Source of the DNA: Prunella strophiata
Taxonomy: Eukaryota; Chordata; Aves; Passeriformes; Prunellidae
Assembly: GCA_036583965.1 (NCBI GenBank)
Contig: JAZBQD010000030.1
Coordinates: forward strand, 51,771,551-51,835,550
Direction: 5' to 3'
Length of the DNA: 64,000 nt
The notes under the pieces are model-generated. The model worked only from the letters and a program-made list of their open reading frames with translations. It searched no databases and was not told where the DNA came from. Positions 12,398 through 25,928 of this stretch are shown one piece after another (position 1 is the first letter of the stretch; each line of letters starts with the position of its first letter). The translations under genes and the position numbers were made by a program.

Positions 12398-13495
12398 GAG
12401 CACAGCTTTTCTACCCTCCTGTTGCTCAGCATGGTGCATGGGCACTGAATGGCTGAAGCATTTTTCAGAAGTGGAGCCTTGTGGGAGCCAGAGGCAGCAT
12501 TAGTATTCTGCAGCCATCGCTGCCTGTGCCCATCAGCAGCAGATGCTCGCAGAACCAGCCTTCAGAGGACACAGCACAAAGCCATCCTTAGGAGCCAGAG
12601 TTACACAGAGCAGGGCAAATCATCTCTTCTTTTTCAGCTAGCAGCAACTATGTGAGTGCAACAGATCAGTACAGAAAGAGCTTCAGTCCTATTTCATGTT
12701 AGCACAGATGCTTTAACATGTTTCATTATGTGGCTTCTGTGCTTCTAAAATGGCAACCCTTTCTGTTTGGGTAAGAAAAAGAGAAACTTAAGCAGAAATA
12801 TGAGGCAAGGAGAAACTGTCCCTGAAATGACAACAAGTTGCAAATTGTTTCTATGTTGCTAACAAGTCTTTTTCCTTCATCTGACAAAGAAGGAGGGGAA
12901 ACAACACCATTTCTCATGACACAGTTCAATTTGCTCCGGGGCAAATTGTTACAGAAGCAAATGAAAGCTCTGCATATGTATTAGCCTTCCTGTGTTACTA
13001 GTTAATCCCACAGAAAATATCAAAATGCTGAGGCATCTATTTGAAAATAAGCTTCACAGTTCTCACAGCTAATTACATTTTTTCTCTTCCTATGACAGAA
13101 GGGGATTAGGTCTCTTTGAGTTCGGCAAAGCACTAACTTTGCTAAGAGGTAATTACTACCAATACTGAAAGAGTATTTTACAATTCTAAACCTTTTACTC
13201 CTCTGCTAGGTACTATTAACCACCCATGAGAGGTTAAAGCAGTCAGGCCAATGCTGTGGAGCTGTTACATTTGACCTCTTAAAGCTGGGAGTGGAAGGTG
13301 GCCCTGACATTTTATGATTGTACGAGTCCTTCTGTACATACTATTTTTATTTTGTTGCTGATGTGATATTGCTGAACTGAGATAAAAGAAAGTCAGAAAC
13401 CAGTAAGACAATCTGAAAGAAAGCAATGGGTCCTGTCAAGTCTGCCTGTGCCAGCTGCCTCATTTTGGTGACTTCTCTGAAACTGAAGCTGCCTG

Positions 13496-13557
13496 GGCTT
13501 GGACTTGATGATCTTAGAGGTATTTTCCAACTTAAATAACGTTATGATTCCATGATC
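13496..13557 (+). mobile_element. CR1 LINE extreme 3' end
   Basis: The sequence runs from GGGCTTGGACTTGATGATCT through TAGAGGTATTTTCCAAC to GTTATGATTCCATGAT. This is the terminal CR1 segment ending in the degenerate ATTCTATG-type octamer repeat. Only about 60 bp remain. Confidence 0.85.
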
Positions 13558-14514
13558 TAGTGACACAAATACCCATGGTTGAAGTGGAAAGCAATGGGTT
13601 CAGTGGCTGAGGGGGCAGCCACCACCCCTGAGAGGTGCCACAAGGACTCAGGTATCACTCTTGCTAGCTGGGAAGGCAGGGCTCCTGACCCAAGGCAGGC
13701 ACAAATGGGTGTAAGGTCAGGAGAGCAACCCCAGCAGCTGGGAAGCAGCCAGACTCATCTGCAGATATGGAGAACTAGATCTAACACTCCTTCTCCCTAC
13801 AGTATGTATGCATTTAACTTTAACCCACACAAGAGGCAAAATGTGCCGTGAGTTTTCTTCCACACCACCTACATAATCCTAGGGTAGAGAAGTCTCCCTC
13901 TTTCATTTGCTTTTTGGCCCTAGATCTCCTGCACACCTTGCTTGAGCAAAACTCTGGCCACGACCTGGCAGTTTGGTCCCTCTTTCACACTGTGACATAC
14001 CCAGGTTGCATTCCCTCTGGAGGTGCCCTGAGCAAAGACCCATTCCTTCTCATGGCAGTGTTCCAACTACTGTTTTATTTCAGGAAAAGTCACCACCTTC
14101 AGCAGTCTTGATGAGATCTGATTTTCCAGGCTTCTCCAGCAGACTAAACTCATCCCATAGCAGAGCTTAGGAAGGATATTAATTCCTGTCTCCCTGAAAT
14201 GTCTCTCCTCACCCTGTGCTGATGAAACAAAGGGTGAACTTAAAGACCTCTCAGACTTACCAGGAGTTATTTAATGAAGAGTTACCTACAGGGCCAAGGA
14301 AACCTGGTAAGTTTGGTAAGATAGGATTGAATTTATAATGAAGTGAGATTTTAGGCAGACTGGTTCCTGGTCTTAGTTTGTGCATGTGAAAGAGTATTTC
14401 CAAACTGTGGCAGATATTTTCAATTTTCTAGCCATGTACATTTTCAATCTTCTATCAGGAAACACAAAGGAAATACCCAGCCTAAATATACTTGACAAAT
14501 TTTTTTTTGGTTTT

Positions 14515-14515
<1 letters not shown>

Positions 14516-14553
<38 letters not shown>
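14516..14553. repeat. Poly(T) tract, 38 nt
   Basis: An uninterrupted T run preceded by T-rich sequence (TTTTTTTTGGTTTTG). On the minus, transcribed strand of FAM124A it reads as poly(A). No retrocopy is recognisable next to it. Confidence 0.97.
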
Positions 14554-17500
14554 CTTTTGGCTGACCAGAAATATTGCATTGAGAATCAGAACACTGGAAC
14601 ACAAACTTCTATTTTTTTTCTGCTGCAGCATGCTGCTTCATGAGAATCAACACCTGAACCTGTCTTATGCCATACAGACCAGATTCCTCTGTCACTACAT
14701 CAGGCAGTAAGAGTTCAAATTCCATTTGACCAAATTGCATGATGCAGTACCAGAGATGTAAATCAGGCAACAGGAGCAGTTCAGAGTGAATTTGCCAAGC
14801 TTCTGAACTGCAACTCTCATCAAGCAGTACTTCATTATCGAGAAATTACTGCTATTAGGAAGTAATGAAATAATTCAAAACCAAACATTACAAAACAGCA
14901 TATTTTTTCACTGTTAATCAATCAAAATATTTCAACTGTGGGAATGTAAAATAATCCCAAACACTGTATAAATAATGTCAGAATAAAAAGGCACTATAAT
15001 ATTTCCAATTAAAATTTCCCAGGATTGCTGTTGCACAGAAAGTATCAGAACTTCCCTACTTCAATCACATTGCAAAACACAAGGAAATGTCAAAACTGTA
15101 GCATTTCTCAGTGAACAGGACCTTCACTTCTTATCTGAGTCCACGCAAGAGTGATCCTCTCATGTGTACTAATTGAAAGGCTCATGGGCAGACACAGAGG
15201 CTATTTTCATAAACAAGGATCACTGCTTTATGGGCAGCTGCAGCAGAAGCAGTAACTGGGCACCTCTGGCAGCAGAACCCACCACTAGGTGGGTCATGCT
15301 TTGATGAATTATGCAGCATCAATAATCTTTTGAACAAGCAGGATGTGACAGATTCACCAGCTCCTCCATTCTCTCTCCCTGCTGTTTAATAGCATCTGAC
15401 AAATGCAGGGCTGCTGGATGATGTGCTTCTCAGTGTGCCCTGCTTTACACACCTCCCTGAACTCAGGAAGGATGTTCAGAAGCAAGAAGAAAGGGGATAT
15501 TCTGCACAGCACAGTGCCAAGAGGAGAAACCTCTTTCACACTCCCTTCAGAGCATCATTTCCTGAGGAACTACAGTTGAATGTTCTACAATGCTCACTCC
15601 TCCATCCGAGCTAAGAAAGGACAGACAATGCACAGAAGACCAGCACACAGACAAGCACAGCAAAATGGTCAATCTGCTCCCCCAGTAGCTGAAAAGCAAT
15701 AACAAAAAACCCTGAGAAAAAAAAAAAAAAAAAAAAGCTCAAAATTAGGCCCATTATCTCTCTGATGGAGATAAAAAGCTTTCTCTGGTACCTTAACATG
15801 AGCAGTGTTACAAGGAGTCATTGTTACCCTTAGAGTACAGCACTGCAGCCAATCCTGAGGGAATGAATCTTGTCACCAACCAACACTTAATGCCCACAGA
15901 GGCCCTGCATGATCAAGCAAAGGCAATGGCAGATCTAAACATGTTATACCTTTGCTGTTAGATGGTAAAACTCTTGCTGAAACTCCCCACTGTGCTCCAG
16001 CTCCAGTGAATTTTCATCCCTCCCTCACCAGTTATCTTCTCCTGACCTGCACAGGGGTAACTTCTCATGATCAATTTAAGCTACTGTTGAAAGTGACCAT
16101 CTCACATCCTTCACCTCTCCAAGTACTCCTGCTGCCTTCCCTTCTGCATAGCCACACTTCTTAAGCTGATAATGCAACAATACTGGCACTCCCTCTCCCA
16201 TTTGCAGTCAGATGGTCTGGGGTGCCATCTAAGCCCTCTTCAGAGCCATGTGGCCCTTATCTCCTTCACAGGAATCACAACTTTTGTGGCACAGAGTCCT
16301 CCCATGGAAGGTTATGCACCTGATGGATGTCCCTCCAGCACATGGCTGGCTGTCCTGGGTTCCTTTTGTAGCCCAAGGTGAGAAACAGAGTCAAACCCCA
16401 GACAAGGCCTTCACTCTCCACTGCACACATTTCCATCTTGGGTGCCTCATCTGTGTGGGCCTACATGCATTATCTTATTCTAGTACTTGATCTTGCTGTA
16501 CTCCTTGTCCACAAATGACAAGTGGTTTTGTGGTAAGTGTTATGGAAGAAAAGCTCCTGAACTACATGATTATCATGTCTTCCATGTCATCTTCCAAAAC
16601 CAACTTCTTTGGCTCCTTTAGTAAGGCTGCTGACTGTCCATACCAAGGCAGAGTCAGAGTCACTCCTTAGGGCACAGATATGTTCTCAGCCCCCATCTCT
16701 CTCATCTCTTCATTCACAGCACTGCAGATTTCTCACCTATCCCCCCACTACCTGGCAGCTAAGGAACAGCTCATGCTTGGTACAAAAGGATGTGTGTGCT
16801 GCCTGTGGGCTGACTGTCCAGCTGCAGGTTAGGAAAAGGGGTAACTTGAACTCCTATTAGTACTTTCTCTCCCTCTTGTCCCAGTGTATTTCATTCAGTT
16901 CCAATGAAACCTGTGGGAAGTTAGTGTCTCTGTTAAGAAACTTGGCACAAGTCCACATTATGTTTCCCTTCAGAAACGGGCTAAAAAGAAAGGATGAGAA
17001 TGCCATACTGTGTTTCTGGATGTGTAATCCCATGTCCCTGACACTCTTTGCTGGGTGTGTGTATTCCACCCAGGCTTTATGGAGCCTGGAGGCATGTCAA
17101 AGCAGAGGCTGTGCTTATTGTATATTAAGCACCCAATGAAAAAGGACTCCCAGCTCTGAGAAGACAGTGTATGGGATCTTCATGCACACAAACTTGGGAA
17201 CCTACAGTGGGTGCTTTCACACCATGGTTACAAGCAAGTAAACTGTTTGGCAATTCCTTACAAGCACCCTGTAAGATAATGATTTTTCTGCCAATGCTCT
17301 GGGCTTCTCCATGAGCTCTTTATTTTGGCTGCCTGGTGTTCTTCCTCAAAATATGCTGCTTGAACATTATGTTATATTGTTAGAAATAATCAGAATTTCA
17401 ATTAAAAAACCCAACAGCCTTATCATCTACTTATCCTCTGGAGAGCACTGAAGTCTTCAATACTCTCCTCAACTAGAGATAAGGATCATAGTTCTTGGCA

Positions 17501-20500
17501 AGAACCCAGACACTGATATTTGGTATAAATACCAGATTCTGTAGAGAGCTGCAACGTGTAATTCAATTACAAGTTGTGTGTGTAATTCAATTACTATGTA
17601 AATAAATTACTACATAATAAAACTCCCATCAGTAACCACTAGTAAATCAAAAGCTGTAAAAAACTGCATCCAACACCATAATTTCCAAAGTGCTCTGATT
17701 ATAGGCATTGTGTTTTCTTAAAATTCCACTCCTGTGAAAAGCTGAGATTCTCAAAAATGTGTTTTTTATAAAAGGGCAGAAAGAACACTGCCTTAAAAAA
17801 CCCAAGAAACACTGAACACTTGAGAAGCTAACAAATTCAGTCCAACAATGAGGTCCATACCACACACAATGTACTTTGGTTAACTGAAAGTGTGATTTTA
17901 TGATGGGCTTAAGACAATTTAAGACTTTACTGCTGGCACTCTTCCCCCTACTATTCTCAGCTAAGTGTTTCCAGTGCTTCCCATGTGTCAGGTCTAGATG
18001 CAAGTTGAAAGAGCTTGCTGAACATACTGAAAATAAACTCTCAGACTTCAGGAATAATAAGGATTGTGTCTTCTGGTGGCAGTCAGAAAACTAGCTTGGC
18101 TAAAAATGTTAATTTTCAGACAAACCTCTTTTAATCTGTCTGGGCTTTTGCACAAATCTTCCTGGTATCACAAGGATGTGGCAGGGAAAGCCAGCCAGAG
18201 AGGAGGCAGAAGTCACACCAAAACATCTACACTGAAGACACAACCGAAGACAATACGGCATCAAACCCTGAGGCATGGCTGAGCATTGCCACGTTTGTGC
18301 CTCTGTAGACAATGAACAATATCAGCATTGCAGCAAAGGACCCATTTGGACTTGGCAGGAGTGGAAAACTAGTTTGAATCTTATAATCCTTTCAGCTGAC
18401 AGCAGCATGTGGGAAAAATATCTACCCCCCAGCAGCTGATGGAAAAGGGAAGCAGGAATGGAAAGCATGCTTCGTTGTCCGTGCTCCATCCTGGTCCCCT
18501 GTGATGGCAGCCAGGAGTCACCTGGGAAACATTTAATGAACACTTTATAAACTATTTTTATTAATATACAATTTTCCCCCCACAAACTACAAATCAACAA
18601 ATGTTGTACCAACAAAATACAAGGCAGACAGAGGACATCTACTGCTCCAGAATGTGGCATGCACTATTACCAAACGCCCCAGTTTCCACTGAGTGTGCAT
18701 AAACAAATGGTATTTATTTATTTTCAAAAGTTCAGATGAAAGAAAGTACCCCATGATAATGTACTATGGCCATGAGGAAACTAACTGTTGGCATTGGCAA
18801 CATTCAGTAGAAACTGCCTTAATAGCTCCAGCCTTCACAAGTGTTTTGTTATTTGACTCGGTGACTCAGATGGCTTTTCCTGTTCTACCCCAACTAGTGC
18901 CTCTGAGTCAGGAGTTGCCATGGGACAGATTTATTTTTTTAGCTTCCCTCTTTGGGCTTTAACAATTCAGACAGACATAGCAACAATTTCCAGATCATTC
19001 TCATCTCTGTACCAGCTGAACATAAGCGTGCCAAGATCTTTCCTGCAACCCATTTCTCAGGGCTAAAATACCCACTAAATGGCTGCCTAGCTCCTTGTGG
19101 TTTTCTGGGACAGCAGCTGTAACACTTCCACAGGGGAAAATTTAACCCACATCACCAAGTAATCCAATTTAACTTTCTCTGACATATTTCCTGTAAGATT
19201 TTACTACAACTGTATGGCACTCAATAGCACAGTGTCTACCAAAGATTTCCTATGCTTCTGAAATATGCTTGGATTATTAAAAATGAGGGTGCATTTGGTT
19301 ACATGGTTTTGATTATGACTATGTGGCCTTAAAAAAAGAAGCTAGAAAAAATTTGCATTGTCATCCATACACATTACTCTTTTTTAATAACTAGCCAAGT
19401 TTTCATCTGCTGTGTCTGTATGACAAGAAAAAAAACCTGACTGGATGTGGTCAGAAAAGAGTATACAAACCAACTGCAAACAATGTTTTGATAACTCTGG
19501 TCCAATTTAGGGTACACTTGCACATCCTTGATACAGAAATCCCAAGCTAGCACCAAGCCAGTAGAAAGTAATAAAGCCATGGGACACACAGCTTGGTGCA
19601 TGCTAAATGATCCCAAAGAGTGAAACTGAAGATTACAAAAAACAGAGTTACTCCAAGACAGACAAATTTGAGCAGGAACTTCACTCTTAACAAGGGCAGT
19701 GCTGTGTTTGTGGTCAATGCCACTTGGAATTCAAAAATCAAATCTAGGTTTGATTTCAGGTTACACACTCTTCTGTGCGTGTCCTTACACATGGCTGTGC
19801 CTCATCTCCAGAGGTGCCTTTCTAGCTCAACTCTCTGTGAATAAGCACTGTACCTTTCTATCCTGTGTGCAAGCATTTGGTCCTTCATCTCAGTGGAATC
19901 TGATGACAAGCAGTTACACAAGTGTTTTGCACAACCAAAGACTGCTAGGTTGCACGTACCAGTGACATTTTCCTTCTTCACCCTGCCACAGTGGGAATCA
20001 GCATTGCATTTTACCCCTGGCATCATAACACGAGCCAGGCAAGATATGCAGAAGATGTATCATATTTTCCACAGCTTTATTTTCCACAGGAGCTGACACT
20101 TCAGATTTCATTACTGTATAAAACACCTGAATTTGCAACACTGACAGATGCTGCAGGCTAAGACTCTACATGATTTGGGTCCAATTTCCTCTTGCATTTT
20201 TCCTCATACTTTAATTAGTATTCATTTTATAATAACACCTTCTGGAAATGCAGCATGATGCTGGCAAGCCTGTTGTAAATTGTTTTTATAATTGTATTTA
20301 ATACAGTTTATTGCCAGCCATTGTAAAAGCATCTCTGTTCTCTATGGAAATAAGAAACAATATACTACAGTGTATCTTTGTATGGCAATAAAAGAATATA
20401 ATTATATCCTTACACTCATTAAATTATGTTGTTTGGAGAAACAGACTTAGAAGATACCCAGTCCAGCAGTGCCTGGGTCACAATCAGTCAGAACTAACCT

Positions 20501-20694
20501 AACTTAAAGCAGGCAACTATATTATGAAATTCAAGCTTTGAGACAGATTTTTCAAAGTCCCAAATCAGACCCACTCCCCTTCCTGCTTGATGGTTAATTT
20601 TCATCACCTTTAACAGTTCATTGAAGACAGAATTTGAAATGATTCACAAGTAACAGGAAGCCATTTCTCCCTGTGCTTTTGTTACAAGGCATCT

Positions 20695-21130
20695 TGTGGT
20701 GGGTTGACCCTGGCTGGACACCAGGTGCCCACTAAAACCACACCATCACTCCACTCCTCTGCTGGGCAGGGGAGAGAAAATTTAATGAAAGGGTCATGAG
20801 TTAAGGACAGGGAGAGATCAGTCATCACTTACTGTCATGAGCAAAACAAAATTTTGGGAAATTAGTTGGATTTATTACCAATCAGAATCAAAGTAGGATA
20901 ATCAGAAGTAAAACAAATCTTAAAAACACCTTCCCCCACCCCTCCCTCCGTCCTGGTATTAAATTAATTCCCAATTCTCCACCTCCTTCCCTGCAGTGGC
21001 ACACAGGGATGGGAAATGGGGGTTACAGTCAGTTCATTGCCTCGTTTCTGCTGCTGCTTCCTTCTCAGGGAGAGGAGTCCTTCCCCTGCTTCCAGGGTGG
21101 GCTTCCCACAGGGTCACAAGCCTGGGGAGC
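20695..21130 (-). mobile_element. Endogenous retrovirus LTR fragment
   Basis: The block TGTGGTGGGTTGACCCTGGC, then GACACCAGGTGCCCAC, GGAGAGAAAATTTAATGAAA, GACAGGGAGAGATCA, CCTTCCCCCACCCCTCCC and GGGAGAGGAGTCC matches the order of a solo-LTR type that I remember as abundant in songbird genomes, normally read in this reverse orientation. It is degraded and has no internal viral genes beside it. The right boundary is approximate, because similarity fades after the CTTCCCACAGGGTCAC segment. It lies in intron 2 of FAM124A. Strand and family are inferences from memory. Confidence 0.65.
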
Positions 21131-21810
21131 TGATGCAGATGATACTGACAAAATGTTGACCAAACCTTGACCAAATCCCCAAACAATGATCTGAATTTAT
21201 ACCAGCGTAGGAACAGAATATCAAACAGAGCATTTATTAAAAAGAAACATGTGCAGTAACCCACATATTTTATATCCTGCCAAAACAAACCTTCTTGTGT
21301 TCAATTTCTAGCAACCAGAAAGTGGGTGAAATTCCATGGGCTAGGAACATGGGTATGTGCAACATGGAAATAAAAATTTTAATACCCCAGCTCTCAGGTT
21401 TACCACAGAAGAATATGAACACCCTACAAGGACTCGATTGTTTCCTAGCTGCTAAAGGAAAGGCAGGGGAGCAGGGGAAGGTGGATTACCAGCTTTCCAA
21501 CTGCAAAGCAGGTGAGTGACAAGCTCTTTACCTCACTGAGAAGCAGAACCTGAACTACTGCATGCTAGTGGGTTCTACAGTTTCAAGTGCTCTAAACTCT
21601 TCCAGAAACTTGCATCTTATCCCACAGGACCATTTTTATATTTCATTTACCAACTTAGTTGGACCAGTACAAATGTGTATCCAGGCAGTTACCTGACTGC
21701 CAGGCTAAAAATGGCTAGAGAAAAAAACCAAAATCATTAACTTCCACAATTATTTCTAAGACAACCTAGTTATATTGGCTCCAAGGCTGACTAGGTGTGG
21801 AATACTTCAA

Positions 21811-22060
21811 ATCATAGAATCATTAAGTTTGGAAAATATCTATAAGATCATTGAATCCAATCATTAACACAGTACTGCCCTGTTCACCACTAAAGCACAT
21901 CCTCAAGTGCCACATCCACACAGTTCCAGGGATGGTGACCCCACCACTGCCCTGGGCAGCCTGTTCCAATGCCTGACCACATTTTCAGTGAAGAAAATTT
22001 TCCTGATATCTAATACAAACTACCCCTGGTGCAATTTGAGGCCATTTCCTCTCATCCTTT
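21811..22060 (-). mobile_element. CR1 LINE 3'-end fragment
   Basis: The fragment starts with ATCATAGAATCATTAAGTTT (reverse complement of the CR1 terminal repeats), continues through CCACACAGTTCCAGGGATGG and CTGGGCAGCCTGTTCCAATG, then GAAGAAAATTTTCCTGATAT, and ends near GAGGCCATTTCCTCTCATCC. This is a typical 5'-truncated avian CR1 in reverse orientation, about 250 bp, with substitutions throughout. Confidence 0.95.
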
Positions 22061-22619
22061 GTGAAAGTTACAAATGACAAAAGTCATGTTTCAAAACATC
22101 CATTTCAGGTTTGGATCTTTCTGAAGAGCCATTTTCATCCATGCAAAAATTAAGCAGAAGAGGCAATAAGCATCCCCCATCAAAACTCCTCCTCCCTAGT
22201 TGAAAATCATCTCTGAAACACATAGCTCAAAGCAATAAGAAGATAATTAAAATTATGATGTACAGAAACTGTTGTTTATTGTGCCGACCAACACTAATTA
22301 ATAATTTCTTTGTGATTCTGACTGTCTGTATCCACATGCCATTTATGGTCTTTATATTTTGGCATTATGTACTTCAGGTAAAGGTCCCTTCTGTGGGTGT
22401 AAAGTACCTAGCACAATTCTCTCTCATATAGAATTAGGGATCCCTAATGGAAATTGAACACCATAATTGAAAAGGTAATTGAAAATACGAGGAAAATGAA
22501 GGTTACTACATTTCCTAGATTAATGAAGAGCACACCAGTAGGCAAAATATCCCAACAAGACAAAGCACTCTTCCTCCTAAAGAGCAAAGGAAAAAAGTAA
22601 CTACACACACCAGCATTCA

Positions 22620-22622
<3 letters not shown>

Positions 22623-22658
<36 letters not shown>
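22623..22658. repeat. Poly(A) tract, 36 nt
   Basis: Uninterrupted A run on the plus strand. It lies 20 bp from the 3' end of the minus-strand open frame at 22678-23412, but it has the wrong polarity to be that frame's tail. Confidence 0.97.
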
Positions 22659-22661
<3 letters not shown>

Positions 22662-25600
22662 TTCCTCTTGACTGAAATCATTCTGCTGAACCTTTGAAAG
22701 CTGTAATACCTCCAGATGCATCATTCTGCAGACAGGTTTGCATGACCTTTTTATTCAACTCAATAAGATGAGGCAAAGGGGCACACAGTAACCCTGACAA
22801 CAGCCAGAGCCCGCACAGCAGGCACCTGCTGCCTTTTCTTGCAGAAATACACATGCTCTGCAAACTATGGTGCTCTTCCCCAAAGTACCTGCTGTACAAA
22901 ACCACAAACATTAGATGAATGCTGCCAGCAAAAAGCATTTTTTTTGTTGTCCGAAGCTGGGACACAAGGGCAAAGAAGAAAAGGAGTGAGAGGCTGCCTA
23001 AAATCCAAGGTCCAGCCAATCCACCAGGCAGGGCTTTGAACTGCTGAAGCAGTACACTGACCACAATAGCTGCTGCCTTGTGCCCAGGGAAAAAAAGTAC
23101 TAGAAATAAACACAGAATGATCCTGCCACTGCCATTTAGCAGCCCATGAGGTTTTACTTCCGACTTGGGGGGTCTGGAATTCCTGTACAACTTTGCATTG
23201 GTGCAAAGTCCTGCAGTTTGCTCAGCTGCTGTGATAGAAGCTGTAGCTGATCCACCTGCTAAGTCTTTCTTAACCTTTTCTTGGCATGGCTGTGGAAAAA
23301 CATTTGTCCAGAAAGTGGAAGTTATCCATTGTAACCGAAATGGAGCCTGATGTGGTACTACCAATAGGACCTGTAAAACCAAATCTGAATCCTTCTGGTT
23401 AAATAAACTCACTAGAACAGGTAGTTCAGGTAGCCTTGTACTGGTTTGACTACAAAACTAGAGACACTCCAAGTCGTCAATTTAAAAGAAAATAAATAAA
23501 ATAATGCAAAGGAAAATAGAGCAAAACAACAAAACAGAGTCAAAGTGTGACCTGTGCTTCCCCCAGCTGCATTGGTAGCAGTCCAATGAAATGACCAAGA
23601 GTGAGGCTGGCAGCAGGAGTCTGGTCCAGCAGACGCAGAGAGGACTGACTCTTCGTCTCGAACCCAAACTTTTCCCATGAAGCCTGCCTCCCAAGGAGCC
23701 TAATGGACTATTGATTCTTTAGAATTAGTGATAGGCCTTGTGGCATTAACAAGCCTTACATAGATCCGCAGAAGGAGGTAAGAGATAAGAAGCACTGCCC
23801 TCTGTTTTAAGGTCAGGAGATGGTACGATACATCTGCATGCACCCAGGACAACGCGCAGGTAATGGAGATCTTTCTCAAATTACAGCTTACTTGTGCTAA
23901 CTGGACTAACAGCATCATTGCTAGATCTGTTTCGTACTGTGAATGATACCACTTATTGAATCTTTTCCCCAAAGAAATTAAAAGGTCCAAATCACCTTTT
24001 ATTTCCAATCTCTCTTCTCCAACAATCTTTCTTTAAAATGCATTACATACCCACTACCAGCCTCTGAAAAGGGCTTTATTGAAAGTATTTCTATTTTACC
24101 AAAATTCTTTTATGTAACTGTTTCTTTTACTGTTGCAGTGTCTGACCAAACCAACCACATAAACTCCTCAAAAGGACAAAGCTAATTACTGCTACTTGCG
24201 AAAGCCCTATCACTATAATTTGCCTTGGAAGCAGAAAAGAGAAAGAAGGAGTCTTTTCTGTCTCCTGAACTTATGTGTCTTTGCTGGAATGATAATACCT
24301 CCTTGTACTGACAAATTACTGGTGTTGAAACACAGCTGCAATGGCCACATGCACTGCACAGCAGTGGCCAGCAAGACACTGAGCAGACCATCGATAACAT
24401 GACACACTGTAGCTGCCACGTAACAAAAGATTCATTCCCCTTGGAAATATCTCATTTGATAAAAGCCAAGGCTTACAAATGTTAACTTGCTACATTTACT
24501 TGTAAAATATGCAGCAGTCATACAAAGTTTTTAAGGGATTGAAACCAAGTTTTAAAATGAGAAATACTTTACTTGCACCTTGTCTTTTGAACTAATCTGC
24601 GTCCATTAAGCAAATATGAGTCACCACCCAAAAAGTGGAGAAAGTTGGCAGCATATTCCTCAAGCCATCATCTGAAATTGTGAGCTGAGAGGATTTCATG
24701 CCACACATCTGGTGTAATCAGGCAAATCCAATATGCTTTCACTATCACAGAGGAGCTGATTGCCTGGATTTTGCCTCCCAATCATTTCAAAAATTATGCC
24801 TGATGGTGAGAATCCAGAAATCTATTTAAACAACAGAATTTAGGAAAAAGCTGCACAAAATTCTCTCTTTCTCAGACACACACACACACTGAGCAGATGG
24901 AGGAAACACAGCGAGTTCCTTGCTAGTCACATCAGCTCAGGAGTCAGACATTACGAATGCTGTCTCATCCAGCTCTTGTTGAAATCAATTAAAGCCCTTC
25001 AGTGAGGACCATGGGAGATGGAAAATAACCCTCTCCACACTTCAGCCAGAATGTGTGAATGAGAAAAAACCTGACAGCTTTCTTCCCCTCTGATTTTCAT
25101 GGTGCTTAAAGATCCAGAATATAAAACACAACTTGTCATCTTGGAATTTCTGATGTGCTTGCTTGGCATAAATAAAGCTCACGTCTATGTGTGAATCAGG
25201 AAGACAGACATCACTTTGCACTTGGACAAGGAGAGATACCAGCAGTCATGCATGAATAAGCATCACTGCATTTCAAAGAGCTGTGGATGCAGTGTGTTCT
25301 ACAGCTAAGGAAGTAGATGGAGTGAAAAAGTGTTCCTTGTTGCTTGAAAAAAAAAAATCATCATTTTGCATTGGTGAAAAATAAAGAAAAAATAATCCAG
25401 ACACAGAAGTTTGTCTTTTATCAGTTGGATAACTTGAAAATCTACTGGCATTGTAAATATCTAGAAAGACTGTGGCACTTACTAGAGCATCTACCATCTC
25501 TGAAATAAAAAAATGACTTCACTAGAGTAGCTCTGAAGTGCTTTGTTGGCATCAGCTTACAATAAACATTCAATTATTCCTGCATTCCCAGCTCTAGTGA

Positions 25601-25928
25601 CATTCATCAGTGCAAACTCCTTTGGCCTGAGGGCCCAGTTACACTGGTCCCACACAGTGTCTATAGATTTTGTTCTCATTTTGCCTTGCATCCTTGTGAG
25701 CACCAATATTTAGGACTTTACACATGGTTTGTATTTGGTCATAAATATTCAAACAGTTTAATTTTCTATACTGTTTCTAGACATAGATCCAAGAGAAGGA
25801 ATGGAGGCTTTACTGTGTCAAAGTGAACTCTGTCAATAACACCAGGTTGATATTAATAAACATTAGCAAGCAGAACAATAGAAAATATAATAATCCATTA
25901 AAAAAAAGAATCTCAAAGTTATACTCAC

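Larger units (their letters stand above)
10359..25928 (-). other. FAM124A: FAM124A intron 2
   Basis: A 15.6-kb intron between the exon 2 donor (AGCA|GTGAGT) and the exon 3 acceptor. It contains a CAA repeat, a possible ancient repeat at about 10.9-11.0 kb, CR1 pieces at 13.5 and 21.8-22.06 kb, an LTR at 20.7-21.1 kb, three homopolymer tracts of 36-43 nt, and a 735-bp open frame at 22.7-23.4 kb. The rest is AT-rich sequence in which I see no gene. Confidence 0.9.

Noticed and set aside
22623..22658. Poly(A) tract as the tail of a retrogene at 22678-23412
   Set aside because: The open frame is on the minus strand, so its tail would appear as T on the plus strand. The tract has the opposite polarity.
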